The position numbers were made by a program, and so were the translations under genes. Shown here one piece after another: positions 10,980 to 19,215 of a DNA stretch of 64,000 bases. Numbering within the stretch: the first letter of the stretch is position 1; every line of letters starts with the position of its first letter. The notes beneath the pieces are model-generated. The model was not told the origin of the DNA, did no database searches, and saw only the letters and a list, made by a program, of their open reading frames with translations. Origin of the DNA: Alistipes sp. (GTDB taxonomy: Bacteria; Bacteroidota; Bacteroidia; Bacteroidales; Rikenellaceae). The DNA lies in assembly GCA_017646625.1 (NCBI GenBank), contig JAGCMF010000002.1:1-64000 (forward strand), in the 5' to 3' direction.

Positions 10980-11981
10980 CTATCTCTCGAACTGACTCTT
11001 TTGTGGAAACATGTCATCGAGGAACTCTATCATTCGCTTGCGGTCCTCGTCAGTTGTCTGTGCATTGTCGTTCATGCAGAACATAAGTGGGTTATACTTC
11101 TCAAACTCCCTCTTGTAGTCTGGCAGGTGAAGCTTTATCCATCGCGAGTCGGCGGCATAATGACCCGAAAGGAGGGCCTTAATGAGTGCCTTTATGCCAT
11201 GTATGCGGTTGTAGCGACCCACCAGGCGTAGCTCCGCACGCTTTGTTGCTACGGCATAGTAGCTCACCACACATCGTTGTATATCCTTGTTGTGTCTGAA
11301 CCTACGGCGTGTAGTACGCTGCCAATCATCGTTTAGTAGCTCTGCGCAGTGTATAACGTCGCTACGACGGTAGGCATCAAAGTTGTGGTGTGGCTCGTGG
11401 CATATGAGTTTACCCCAAAGTCTCTTTGCTATATTCTGCATGCGGTATAGCACACGGTAGTAGTTACCTCCGCGTCTGCCACGACGACGGTTGAAGCGCG
11501 CACCACGTAGGCGAACTATCGGTCTGCCATCGGCATTGAAGAAGTCCTCGGGGTGTGTCACGGCCCCAAAGAAGGTGTCGTCATTACCTACGATGTAGTG
11601 CTCCGATAGGTTGGGTATGAGGTGTAGGCATGACTCTATGGCGTGTGACGAGAATACGGGGAGTGCATCCTCGGGTATTATCTCCTTGTGGTCTACAATC
11701 TTTATTTTAGGGTGCTCATCGTTTAGCCATGCAGGGCGTTGTCCATCTGTTACTATATATATATTATTTACCCATGGTGCGAATCGTTCCACGGAACGTA
11801 GCGAGTACATAAGCTCGTTGTTCTGCATCCATCGTGCCTCGCACATGTGGTTAGGTGCCTTTGCCGTACTCTGGGCGTTGGGCATATAGCGGTTACGCCT
11901 CTCGCGCCATGCCTCATCATTGCCATCGACCCATGTGTAGACGATGTCTATGGGGAATGTAATAGACTCTTTAGCAGTCAT
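10980..11981 (-). CDS. Stealth-family hexose-1-phosphate (capsular polysaccharide) phosphotransferase
   Basis: 333-residue protein with the conserved blocks of the Stealth family: CR1 (IDIVYTWVDGND, residues 11-22), CR2 (from NNELMYSLRSVERFAPWVNN near residue 54 to GNDDTFFG at 132-139), CR3 (EPHHNFDAYRRSD, 196-208) and a C-terminal CR4-like NPLMFCMND. Stealth enzymes transfer sugar-1-phosphates to build phosphodiester-linked glycans, as in meningococcal capsule, and resemble eukaryotic GlcNAc-phosphotransferase. No signal peptide, so it probably acts in the cytoplasm. It begins 11 nt after the Omp85 lipoprotein gene stops and is the last gene of a dapF-tamL-Stealth transcript. The natural substrate cannot be told. 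Confidence 0.88.
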   Translation of the reverse strand: MTAKESITFPIDIVYTWVDGNDEAWRERRNRYMPNAQSTAKAPNHMCEARWMQNNELMYSLRSVERFAPWVNNIYIVTDGQRPAWLNDEHPKIKIVDHKEIIPEDALPVFSSHAIESCLHLIPNLSEHYIVGNDDTFFGAVTHPEDFFNADGRPIVRLRGARFNRRRGRRGGNYYRVLYRMQNIAKRLWGKLICHEPHHNFDAYRRSDVIHCAELLNDDWQRTTRRRFRHNKDIQRCVVSYYAVATKRAELRLVGRYNRIHGIKALIKALLSGHYAADSRWIKLHLPDYKREFEKYNPLMFCMNDNAQTTDEDRKRMIEFLDDMFPQKSQFER

Positions 11982-11992
11982 ATAGCATATTT

Positions 11993-14383
11993 TTAGAATG
12001 GGTATCCAACACCGAAGTTAAGGGCCATGTTACGCCACTTGAAGTCGTGTATCCATCGTTGTCCCTCTGGCTGACCAGGGTTGTGTAGCTGTATACCGAG
12101 GTCGAAGCGCAGTATCACGAATGTGGCGTCTATGCGTAGTCCGACACCTGTGTTGAAGCCGAGCTGCTTGTAGAAGTTGTCGAAGTGGAATACCTCCTCG
12201 GGGTTGCTATCCTCCGTGTCGCGTAGGTACCACACGTTACCCGCATCGAAGAATAGTGCGCCGTGGAATATCCACCATATGGGGAATCGGAACTCTGCAT
12301 TCGCCTCGAGACGCACATCACCCACCTGTGCGGGGTATGTAGCATCCTTAACCTGGGGTTTGTTACCTGGTCCGAGTGTTCGTGGCACCCATCCACGCAT
12401 TGAGTTGGCACCACCGCAGTAGAACATACGGTCGAAGGGTATTGAACGTCCTGCCGAGTTGCCATATGTAACGCCCACGCCGGCGAATATGCGTCCTGCG
12501 AGTGCCATCTTGTGTCCGAGGTCTATCTTCTGGCTGGCGCTTATCTCGGCACGCACGAACTGTGCGTAGCGTACGCCGAGTATCTCGTAGTAGTTCTTGC
12601 CTGGTGCATGTGACGAGAATATGCTCTCGAGACCCTGTATGAGGTTACCCACAGTCTCGATGTTGGCACGCACAAGTGTTGCGTTAGACTCGAGGTTAGA
12701 ACGCTGCGTGTTGTATACCCATGAGGCAGAAAGGCCAGCATTTAGCTGTGACTCGAAGGATGTGCGTAGGTACTGATTGTCGATGTCGGCGAGGAATGCC
12801 TCGTCAACACTCTTCACATCAATCCAGTTGATGTCTATAGGTCGTATCACGAATGATGAACGACCTCCCTGCTTCCAGCTATATGCCCAGCGTGCAGAGA
12901 AGATGTTGCGCAGGTAGTATGGTCTATTCTGGTAGTCGAACGATAGCTCGAGGCGTGTTCGTGGACTTGCCACCTTCATGCCTGGTGATGTGCGGAAGGG
13001 TGTCAGGAAGCGGGGGAAGGAGAGGCCTGCTGTTATGCTCAACTCCTGTGCGCTGCGCTTCTCCACATCGCGGGCATACATGAACTCGAAGCCGAAGCGT
13101 GCCGATATGTCGAATGCCTCGGCACCACGGAAGACGTTGTCGTTAGAGTAACCGAGTGTGGCACTCAAGCCGTAGAATGTAGATGTCGACGAGGCCTCCA
13201 GGTCTACCTTGAGACTCTGCTTGAGGGCTGGTGTGGCGTATATGTTGCAGTCGAGGAACTCCTCACGTGTGTTTAGCAGCACATCGTCGTTGCTACCTTG
13301 GCCGAGGAATGTGACATATGTATCCTCTGCATCCACACGGTCGAATGTTATCTTCGAGTTACGGAAGAATCCCAACGACATTAGCTCCTTGTTGGTGTAG
13401 TCTATCTGCGAGGCGTTGTATATGTAGTTGGGAAATAGAGGTATGGTGCGTCGTAGCACAGCGTTGCGCAGCTGTGGTGTAGTGTTTAGGTCTCGGATTA
13501 TTGTAAGACCGTAGTAGTATGTGGTGTCAATGTTGGCATCCTTCTTAAATCCCGTTGTAGAACGGAGCATAGGGTCGTATGTGGGGTATACGTTGATGTT
13601 GCGCAGACGGTATACGGCATTATCCTCAAGTATCTGTGCGCCACGTTCGCTGTAGCCCGCAATCGTAGGACGTATTATCATCTTAACGTCGGCATCATAC
13701 TTGTTGCCTATGGTATCCACCTCATAGGATATGTTATTCACCGTGAAGTCGAAGTATCCGCGGTCGTTGAGGTATGCTGCCACACGTTCACGTTCGGCAT
13801 CAAGACGTGTGATGTCGAGGATGTCGCCACGACCGAGTATTGAGGCAGAGGTGTCGGCAAGGATTATGGAACGTAACGACTCGTCGCGGAACTCGTAGTC
13901 TATAGAGTCTATGCGCGTAGGCTCACCCTGGCGTATCACATATGTTAGCTCGGCACGTCTTCGGCGACGTGTGGTGTCTATCTTACACTCCACGGTTGAT
14001 GAGAAGTAGCCGCGTGTGTGTAGGTAGGTACTCAAGTTCTGTATAGACTTCTGTGTGAGTGCCGAGTCGAGGAGTACGGGCTCCTCGCCAATCTTACGTT
14101 TAAAGTTATTCCACCAGTTTGTCTTCTCGGGATTCGCCTTCTGGTATACCCACACGTAGAAGTCAATGCCGAATATACGTTTGTTTGGCGACTGACGTAC
14201 GTATGCCTCCAGGTCGTCGCGGTCGGGTGTTATGCGCTCCTCACGTGGTGTTGTCTTGTCGTCCTCAAACTTCACACGCGAGAGTAGGTAGTCGCCCTCG
14301 GGTAGCGAACGCGTGACGTTACATGAGGCAACGGTCAAGACCATCACCACAAACATCACTGCTATTAACCACCTGTTACGCAT
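11993..14383 (-). CDS. TamL-like Omp85-family outer-membrane lipoprotein (BamA/TamA family)
   Basis: 796-residue Omp85-family protein. The N-terminus MRNRWLIAVMFVVMVLTVASC carries a lipobox, so it is a lipidated Omp85 as in the TamL proteins of Bacteroidota, which assemble outer-membrane or surface proteins. POTRA-like segments fill the first part (for example QNLSTYLHTRGYFSSTVECK and RVAAYLNDRGYFDFTV); the C-terminal half is a beta barrel with the FDRMFYCGGANSMRGW segment typical of the family, ending in an aromatic residue (YPF). Start placed at ATG 14383, because an in-frame extension to 14437 would overlap dapF and bury the signal peptide. It follows dapF by 23 nt. A tamB partner is not next to it. 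Confidence 0.85.
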   Translation of the reverse strand: MRNRWLIAVMFVVMVLTVASCNVTRSLPEGDYLLSRVKFEDDKTTPREERITPDRDDLEAYVRQSPNKRIFGIDFYVWVYQKANPEKTNWWNNFKRKIGEEPVLLDSALTQKSIQNLSTYLHTRGYFSSTVECKIDTTRRRRRAELTYVIRQGEPTRIDSIDYEFRDESLRSIILADTSASILGRGDILDITRLDAERERVAAYLNDRGYFDFTVNNISYEVDTIGNKYDADVKMIIRPTIAGYSERGAQILEDNAVYRLRNINVYPTYDPMLRSTTGFKKDANIDTTYYYGLTIIRDLNTTPQLRNAVLRRTIPLFPNYIYNASQIDYTNKELMSLGFFRNSKITFDRVDAEDTYVTFLGQGSNDDVLLNTREEFLDCNIYATPALKQSLKVDLEASSTSTFYGLSATLGYSNDNVFRGAEAFDISARFGFEFMYARDVEKRSAQELSITAGLSFPRFLTPFRTSPGMKVASPRTRLELSFDYQNRPYYLRNIFSARWAYSWKQGGRSSFVIRPIDINWIDVKSVDEAFLADIDNQYLRTSFESQLNAGLSASWVYNTQRSNLESNATLVRANIETVGNLIQGLESIFSSHAPGKNYYEILGVRYAQFVRAEISASQKIDLGHKMALAGRIFAGVGVTYGNSAGRSIPFDRMFYCGGANSMRGWVPRTLGPGNKPQVKDATYPAQVGDVRLEANAEFRFPIWWIFHGALFFDAGNVWYLRDTEDSNPEEVFHFDNFYKQLGFNTGVGLRIDATFVILRFDLGIQLHNPGQPEGQRWIHDFKWRNMALNFGVGYPF

Positions 14384-14406
14384 CCTCTTTGTCTCTATAA
14401 AATATG

Positions 14407-15345
14407 CTACTCTATGCCCTGTGCAACCATCTGCCACCTCTGCTCCTCCTCCGTATGCTCTGTTATGCTATACGATAGTTTGCCATCGGTGAATGAAGCC
14501 ATGCCACGCCAGTTGTATGTGGCGTTACCCTCGAGTGTCGTTGTGGGGCTCTCCACGCCGCGTGTTGTGCAGTACACCTTACCTCCGCGGTTGCGCACCT
14601 CTATACGTTCTTCGCCATCTACCCTGCCCAGGAGTGCTGCTGCTGTTGCCGAGGCTGTCATCGCCGTGCCACACGACAGCGTTATGCCAGCACCACGTTC
14701 ATAGGTGGCAACAAATATGCTACGTCGTGTGCGACATTCGTAAAGCGAGACATTCACACCATGAGGGAATATGTCGGTTAGGCTCTTTACCCTCTCTCCG
14801 AGGTGCTCAAGGAGTGCCATGTCTATGCTCTCGACCTCTGCCACGATATGTGGGTTCCCCAAATTGAGTGCCGTGAAGCGTAGGTTCTTGTCCAACTTAT
14901 CTATCACCTCGCCCACGAAGCGTGCGTTGCTGTCGTAGAAGGCGAAACTTGGACTCGATAGGCCTATGGGTATCTCCACCGCAAATGTCTCTATGCCCTG
15001 GGCTATGGGTGTAGCAATCGATATGTTGAACTCTCTACCTCCAGAGTATAGGGTGTTTGAGTTTAGGTATCCACGTTCAGTTGCGAGGCGTGCTACGCAG
15101 CGTATGCCGTTGCCGCACATCTCGGCATGTGTGCCGTCGGGGTTTAGCATGTCCATGCCATATGTGCCCTTGTCGTTGCGCACTACAAGTAGTATACCGT
15201 CGCTACCTATGCCTGAAGTGCGGTCGCAGGCGGCGCGTGCAAATGCCGACCAGTCGATGTCGGCGGGTGTGGTGCCACATGTTGTGTCCACCATTATGAA
15301 GTCGTTGCCCGAGCCGTGGCACTTGATAATCTCAAAGGGTGTCAT
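14407..15345 (-). CDS. dapF: Diaminopimelate epimerase
   Basis: 312-residue DapF, which interconverts LL- and meso-diaminopimelate for peptidoglycan and lysine synthesis. Both catalytic cysteines are visible: Cys77 in MCGNGIRC and Cys225 in GAGITLSCGT. The N-terminal GSGNDF motif and the NPDGTHAEMCGNG block are standard. The residue after the second motif is Ala (CGTA) where Gly is common. The protein is somewhat longer than the usual 270-280 residues, mostly in a C-terminal extension of about 30 residues. First gene of a minus-strand operon, with a good promoter at 15370-15400. Confidence 0.93.
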   Translation of the reverse strand: MTPFEIIKCHGSGNDFIMVDTTCGTTPADIDWSAFARAACDRTSGIGSDGILLVVRNDKGTYGMDMLNPDGTHAEMCGNGIRCVARLATERGYLNSNTLYSGGREFNISIATPIAQGIETFAVEIPIGLSSPSFAFYDSNARFVGEVIDKLDKNLRFTALNLGNPHIVAEVESIDMALLEHLGERVKSLTDIFPHGVNVSLYECRTRRSIFVATYERGAGITLSCGTAMTASATAAALLGRVDGEERIEVRNRGGKVYCTTRGVESPTTTLEGNATYNWRGMASFTDGKLSYSITEHTEEEQRWQMVAQGIE

Positions 15346-15369
15346 ACTTTGCCTCTATATATATTCGGT

Positions 15370-15400
15370 CAAAGATACAAATAATTTTGGGGCATTCAAA
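15370..15400 (-). promoter_or_regulatory. Bacteroides-type promoter for dapF operon
   Basis: On the minus strand, TTTG (15400-15397), 19 nt, then TATCTTTG (15377-15370). This matches the -33/-7 consensus exactly and predicts a leader of about 20 nt before the dapF ATG. Confidence 0.8.
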
Positions 15401-15494
15401 ATATATATGCCCTAAAGACTCTTTTTTGTGGAGCTCTCTTGCATAAATGCCTAAATTTTTGTAACATTGTATTACGAACATAAATACTACTACT

Positions 15495-16286
15495 ATGACC
15501 GAGAAGTTTATCATGGCAGGCTCTACGCCTGTGCATGTTGCCGATAGCGGCAAGGGTGAGAGATGTGTTGTGCTGTTGCACGGCTACTTGGAGTCTATGC
15601 TCGTGTGGGATGAGTTTATAAGCCTGCTTAAGGATAGTGTGCGTGTTGTTGTTATCGACCTGCCCGGACACGGTGTCTCGGTTGTTAATGGCGAGGTGCA
15701 TACTATGGAGTATCTTGCCGAGTGTGTCGCCGAGGCTATGAAGGCTCTCGGCATAGACCGCTATAGCGTCGTGGGACACTCTATGGGTGGTTATGTGGCA
15801 CTTGCCATGGCGGAGTTATACCCCTCGTCTCTAAACTCTGTTGTGCTTCTCTCCTCCACCACGTCGGCAGATAGCCAGGAGAAGTGCGACCGTCGTCGTA
15901 GAGAGATAGAGCTTATAAAGGCGGGTAAGAAGAATACGTTGGCACGCCTCGTGCCACATGCTGGTTTTGCTCCCGAGAATGTAGCTCGCATGAAGGATTA
16001 TATTGAGGATATAAGTGAGCTTATCCTCATCACAGAGGATGAGGGTGTCATCGCCATCCTCGGAGGCATGATTCAGCGTAAGGACCGTGGTGTCATGCTC
16101 CGTGATAGTGGCATCCCGCATATGTTCATCTTTGGTCGTCACGACTACTATATCCCTGTAGATGTTGCCGAGCAGATGATAGCCCAGGATCCTGTGGCAC
16201 GTGTTGTGTGGCTCGAGCACTCTGGACATATGGGCTTCTATGAGGAGCCGGAGTTGTGTGCCGAGGCTATACTATCAATGGTATAG
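15495..16286 (+). CDS. Alpha/beta-fold hydrolase
   Basis: 263-residue cytoplasmic alpha/beta hydrolase with a complete triad: nucleophile Ser96 in GHSMGG, acid Asp217 in FGRHDYY and His245 in HSGHMG. The oxyanion-hole motif LLHGYLES (about 27-34) and DLPGHG (55-60) are typical. No signal peptide. The family includes esterases, lipases, BioH-like and C-C hydrolases, and nothing here fixes the substrate. It is transcribed alone, facing rplS, with a shared terminator at 16304-16328. A second ATG six codons in is a less likely start. Confidence 0.88.
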   Translation: MTEKFIMAGSTPVHVADSGKGERCVVLLHGYLESMLVWDEFISLLKDSVRVVVIDLPGHGVSVVNGEVHTMEYLAECVAEAMKALGIDRYSVVGHSMGGYVALAMAELYPSSLNSVVLLSSTTSADSQEKCDRRRREIELIKAGKKNTLARLVPHAGFAPENVARMKDYIEDISELILITEDEGVIAILGGMIQRKDRGVMLRDSGIPHMFIFGRHDYYIPVDVAEQMIAQDPVARVVWLEHSGHMGFYEEPELCAEAILSMV

Positions 16287-16303
16287 ATTTAATAAAATAG
16301 AGA

Positions 16304-16328
16304 ATGGGTTGTCCGCTGGACAACCCAT
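16304..16328. terminator. Bidirectional terminator between hydrolase and rplS
   Basis: Perfect 11-bp stem ATGGGTTGTCC / GGACAACCCAT with a 3-nt loop. The minus-strand side is followed by TCTCTATTTTATT, so it mainly ends rplS; the plus side has only a weak T-rich stretch. Confidence 0.8.
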
Positions 16329-16354
16329 TACTTCTCTCAAGGATGATAGAGTTA

Positions 16355-16732
16355 TTACTCTGCCTTCTTGTTGATGCGGCGCTCCTTGATACGTGCCTTC
16401 TTACCTGTAAGGTCACGCAAGTAGTAGATACGTGCACGACGTACTACACCATACTTGTTCACCTCGATCTTGTCGATGTGTGGAGAGTAAAGTGGGAAGA
16501 TACGTTCTACGCCCACGCCGTTAGATACCTTACGGATAGTAAACATCTTTGTACGGCCAGAACCCTTAATCTGGATTACTACACCACGGAAGCTCTGCAA
16601 GCGCTCCTTGTTACCCTCGACGATACGGTAAGTAACTGTGATGGTGTCACCGGCACCAAACTGTGGAACGTCGTTCTCGCCCTTCTCCCACATCTGCTCG
16701 TTTACGAGTCTGATCAATGCATCTTTGTTCAT
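16355..16732 (-). CDS. rplS: 50S ribosomal protein L19
   Basis: 125-residue L19, located at the 30S-50S interface. The [20 protein letters not shown] segment (about residues 48-67) and [17 protein letters not shown] are family signatures. Length is normal. It stands alone here, not in the rpsP-rimM-trmD-rplS operon of proteobacteria. It has its own promoter at 16869-16899, giving an untranslated leader of about 130 nt that could hold regulation. Confidence 0.97.
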   Translation of the reverse strand: MNKDALIRLVNEQMWEKGENDVPQFGAGDTITVTYRIVEGNKERLQSFRGVVIQIKGSGRTKMFTIRKVSNGVGVERIFPLYSPHIDKIEVNKYGVVRRARIYYLRDLTGKKARIKERRINKKAE

Positions 16733-16868
16733 TGTTGCAACAAATTGTTAAATGTTTATCGTTCAACATTATCGCTGTGTTGGTGCTACCATATTGCCAC
16801 CCTCGACAATAATCCTTCGGACTCCCGAAATTGCACCTTCACCCATTATAAGAGGTTGATACGGGCTG

Positions 16869-16899
16869 CAAAGGTAAATAATATTTTTTATTTTGCAAA
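16869..16899 (-). promoter_or_regulatory. Bacteroides-type promoter for rplS
   Basis: Minus strand: TTTG (16899-16896), 19 nt, TACCTTTG (16876-16869). It has the TTACCTTTGC form also used by rpsA and tRNA-Val. Confidence 0.85.
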
Positions 16900-16939
16900 A
16901 GTTTAGTCGCTATAATGCTGTAAAATAGCCTTTTCTTGA

Positions 16940-18091
16940 TTAGTTAGGGTAGCTGAATACCGGCATAGAACGCATCACGGGTATTGCGCCCTCTTCCGAC
17001 TCTACGGCAAATACTATCACCATATAACGCTTGCCAGAGTCGAGCTGCAGGGATATCTGTTTAGAGCCCTGGTAGCAGTATGAGTTGAGGAACTGCTCTG
17101 CTGTGGAGCCCTTCTGCATGTAGCCACGTGCTGTGACGAAGAAGCTGTTAGCCAGTGCCTTGATGATGAAGCTCTCGGGTGATGCTCCAGGAGATACGTA
17201 GTATAGCGAGTCATCTGGGGCAATCTGGATGTAGTAGTGTCCATCCCATCCCGATGGTGTTATGTTGATGTCAACGACGTAGGTGCTTGTGAGCTTTGAT
17301 GAGACGTTGAAGTCCACATCGGTGTACATCGTAGGCATGGGTAACTCGACAATTATGTGGTATATGGGTGTCGTTACGGTGTAGTTGTCGCCATCGAATG
17401 TTACGCCATAGCTATATGCCACGTAGCTGTTGCCATGCTGCATTCCGGCAAACTTGCGCACGGCATCACCTTTATATATCAGCTGTGGGCTTACTTTTCC
17501 CATCAGCTCCTCGAGGGTCATATTGTTTGCTTTGGCGAGGGCTATATAGTTATTCATCTCTGCTGCGATGAACTCTTCGGCGGTGCTCACACCCGAACTG
17601 TTGAAGTACTGCTTGTCGATGATGTTTGCCATGTACTGCACGCTGTCGTCCTTGGGAGTGTAGTATATTGTGCAGCTGTTGTATGTTATATCCTCTGCAG
17701 ATAGTGTGAAGTAGTCCATCACCATCTTATCCTGTTTGACATAGACCTTAAGTGGGCGTGTCATGTATTTGTATTTTATTGTCACAATGCCGTGGCGTGT
17801 CTCCAACTCGTCGCTTGCCTCCACATCGAGTATGATGCTGTAGCTGTTTATGCTCTTTGTTGTGATCCAATCGACGTTGCTTGTCACCTCCATGCTCTGA
17901 CCCTTGATGGGGTTTGTTATGGAGTAGAATAGTGCCATGTCGCCACCATAACCGTCGACATTAAGCTCGTAGCAGTCGAGTTCTATTATTGGTTCATTAC
18001 CTTCTGTTGGTGCTACATCTCTCTCGCAGCTGCTAAATAGCGCAGCCATAGCACATAGGATTGTTGTGAGTGTGATACGGATGTTTATCAT
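16940..18091 (-). CDS. Lipoprotein with BACON-like domain
   Basis: 383-residue predicted lipoprotein: signal peptide with Cys22 after LFSS. Residues about 38-122 resemble a BACON domain (SNVDWITTKSIN..., then the RHGIVTIKYKYMTRPLKVYVKQ strand pair), a fold that in Bacteroidota is linked with carbohydrate or mucin-facing surface proteins. The rest is unrecognised and strand-rich. It is not obviously in a polysaccharide utilisation locus. Its stop lies just 41 nt before the rplS promoter, so read-through into rplS is possible. Function unknown. Confidence 0.7.
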   Translation of the reverse strand: MINIRITLTTILCAMAALFSSCERDVAPTEGNEPIIELDCYELNVDGYGGDMALFYSITNPIKGQSMEVTSNVDWITTKSINSYSIILDVEASDELETRHGIVTIKYKYMTRPLKVYVKQDKMVMDYFTLSAEDITYNSCTIYYTPKDDSVQYMANIIDKQYFNSSGVSTAEEFIAAEMNNYIALAKANNMTLEELMGKVSPQLIYKGDAVRKFAGMQHGNSYVAYSYGVTFDGDNYTVTTPIYHIIVELPMPTMYTDVDFNVSSKLTSTYVVDINITPSGWDGHYYIQIAPDDSLYYVSPGASPESFIIKALANSFFVTARGYMQKGSTAEQFLNSYCYQGSKQISLQLDSGKRYMVIVFAVESEEGAIPVMRSMPVFSYPN

Positions 18092-18116
18092 ATCTGTGAC
18101 CTAAAATTATCTGCGA

Positions 18117-18124
18117 CAAAGATA
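18117..18124 (-). promoter_or_regulatory. Probable -7 element for the BACON lipoprotein gene
   Basis: TATCTTTG on the minus strand, 26 nt before the ATG. No clear TTTG at the expected -33 distance, so the call rests on the -7 box alone. Confidence 0.5.
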
Positions 18125-18186
18125 CATTAAATTTCTGTGTTGTCGTCATGTTAGCGCCAATTTTTGTGTATGCAGGTAGCTTTTAG

Positions 18187-18217
18187 TTGTTTTGTTGGAT
18201 AAAACGTAGTAAATTTG
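18187..18217 (+). promoter_or_regulatory. Probable promoter for the LuxE-like/LicD-GT2 cassette
   Basis: TAAATTTG (18210-18217), with TTGT at 18187-18190 spaced by 19 nt (TTTG itself occurs at 18191). Its position argues that translation starts at ATG 18244 and not at an upstream in-frame codon. Confidence 0.6.
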
Positions 18218-18243
18218 TACTCTGTAGATTTCAAATAAAGGTT

Positions 18244-19215
18244 ATGTTAAGTATTGATGACATCCTCAATATCGCCTCGCGTGAGGCCTTCGACGCTGCT
18301 GCTCTGGAGCTCTTTGGCTGGCAGGTGAGGCGATGTGCTCCCTATCGTCGTTATGTTGAGCTCCTCGGTGTCGACCCCTCGTCGGTGCAGTGTGTTGAGG
18401 ATATCCCGATGATGCCTATCGAGCTCTTTAAGAGTGAGGATGTATACTGCGCAGATACTCCGCCAGAGATTATCTTCACCTCGAGCAATACGGGCTCTAC
18501 TACGCCCTCGCGCCATATGATGGCGTCGTTGGAGATATATCGCAAGAGCTTCACCGCCGCCTTCAGGGCGTTCTATGGCGACCCTGCGCAGTGGAGCATC
18601 TACGGCCTGCTGCCTAACTATCTCGAACGCGAGGGTTCATCGCTGGTATATATGGTCGATACGCTTATCAAGGAGTGTGGCTCGGGAGGCTTCTATCTGC
18701 ATGACTATGAACGCCTTGTTGAGGATATGAGGGTGGATGCTAAACCCAAGATACTACTCGGTGTGAGCTATGCTCTGTGGGACCTCGCGGAGCAGTATGC
18801 GCCTTGTTTGGAGAATACCGTTGTCATGGAGACAGGTGGCATGAAGGGTCGCAGGGAGGAGATATCGAAGAGTGCCCTGCATGATATATTGTGTCGTGGC
18901 TTCGGCGTTGAGAAGATAGCCTCGGAGTATGGCATGGCGGAGCTGACGTCACAGGCATACTCTGCAGGTGATGGTATCTTTCGTGCACCAGCCTGGATGA
19001 GGGTCATGGTGCGCGATGTAAATGACCCCTTTGACCATGCGCCAGCGGGCGGTAGAGGCGGCATAGACATCATAGATCTGGCCAACATATACTCGTGTGC
19101 CTTCATTCAGACCCAGGATGTGGGAAGGGTGTTGGAGGATGGTGCCTTTATGATTGATGGCCGTATATCGGGTAGCGATATTCGAGGATGCAACCTTTTG
19201 GTACATAATATGTAA
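18244..19215 (+). CDS. LuxE/PaaK-family acyl-activating (adenylate-forming) enzyme
   Basis: 323-residue protein of the LuxE acyl-protein synthetase/PaaK-like group, which activate an acid as the adenylate. Supporting parts are the Ser/Thr/Gly-rich loop SSNTGSTTPSRH (about 81-92), the YGLLPNYLEREGSSLVYMVD block, METGGMKGRREEISKSALHD (about 198-217) and ASEYGMAELTSQAYS. It is shorter than a full acyl-CoA ligase, as LuxE-type proteins are. No lux genes are nearby. Its stop codon overlaps the next ATG by one base (TAATG), so it is translationally coupled to the LicD-GT2 fusion, suggesting it prepares a group for glycan decoration. Start ATG 18244 chosen because the promoter lies just upstream and AAAGG precedes it. 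Confidence 0.72.
   Translation: MLSIDDILNIASREAFDAAALELFGWQVRRCAPYRRYVELLGVDPSSVQCVEDIPMMPIELFKSEDVYCADTPPEIIFTSSNTGSTTPSRHMMASLEIYRKSFTAAFRAFYGDPAQWSIYGLLPNYLEREGSSLVYMVDTLIKECGSGGFYLHDYERLVEDMRVDAKPKILLGVSYALWDLAEQYAPCLENTVVMETGGMKGRREEISKSALHDILCRGFGVEKIASEYGMAELTSQAYSAGDGIFRAPAWMRVMVRDVNDPFDHAPAGGRGGIDIIDLANIYSCAFIQTQDVGRVLEDGAFMIDGRISGSDIRGCNLLVHNM

Noticed and set aside
14384..14437. Longer start for the TamL-like protein
   Set aside because: It would overlap dapF and place 18 residues before a clean lipoprotein signal peptide.
18187..18243. N-terminal extension of the LuxE-like protein
   Set aside because: It would translate the promoter region; the ATG at 18244 has an AAAGG upstream.
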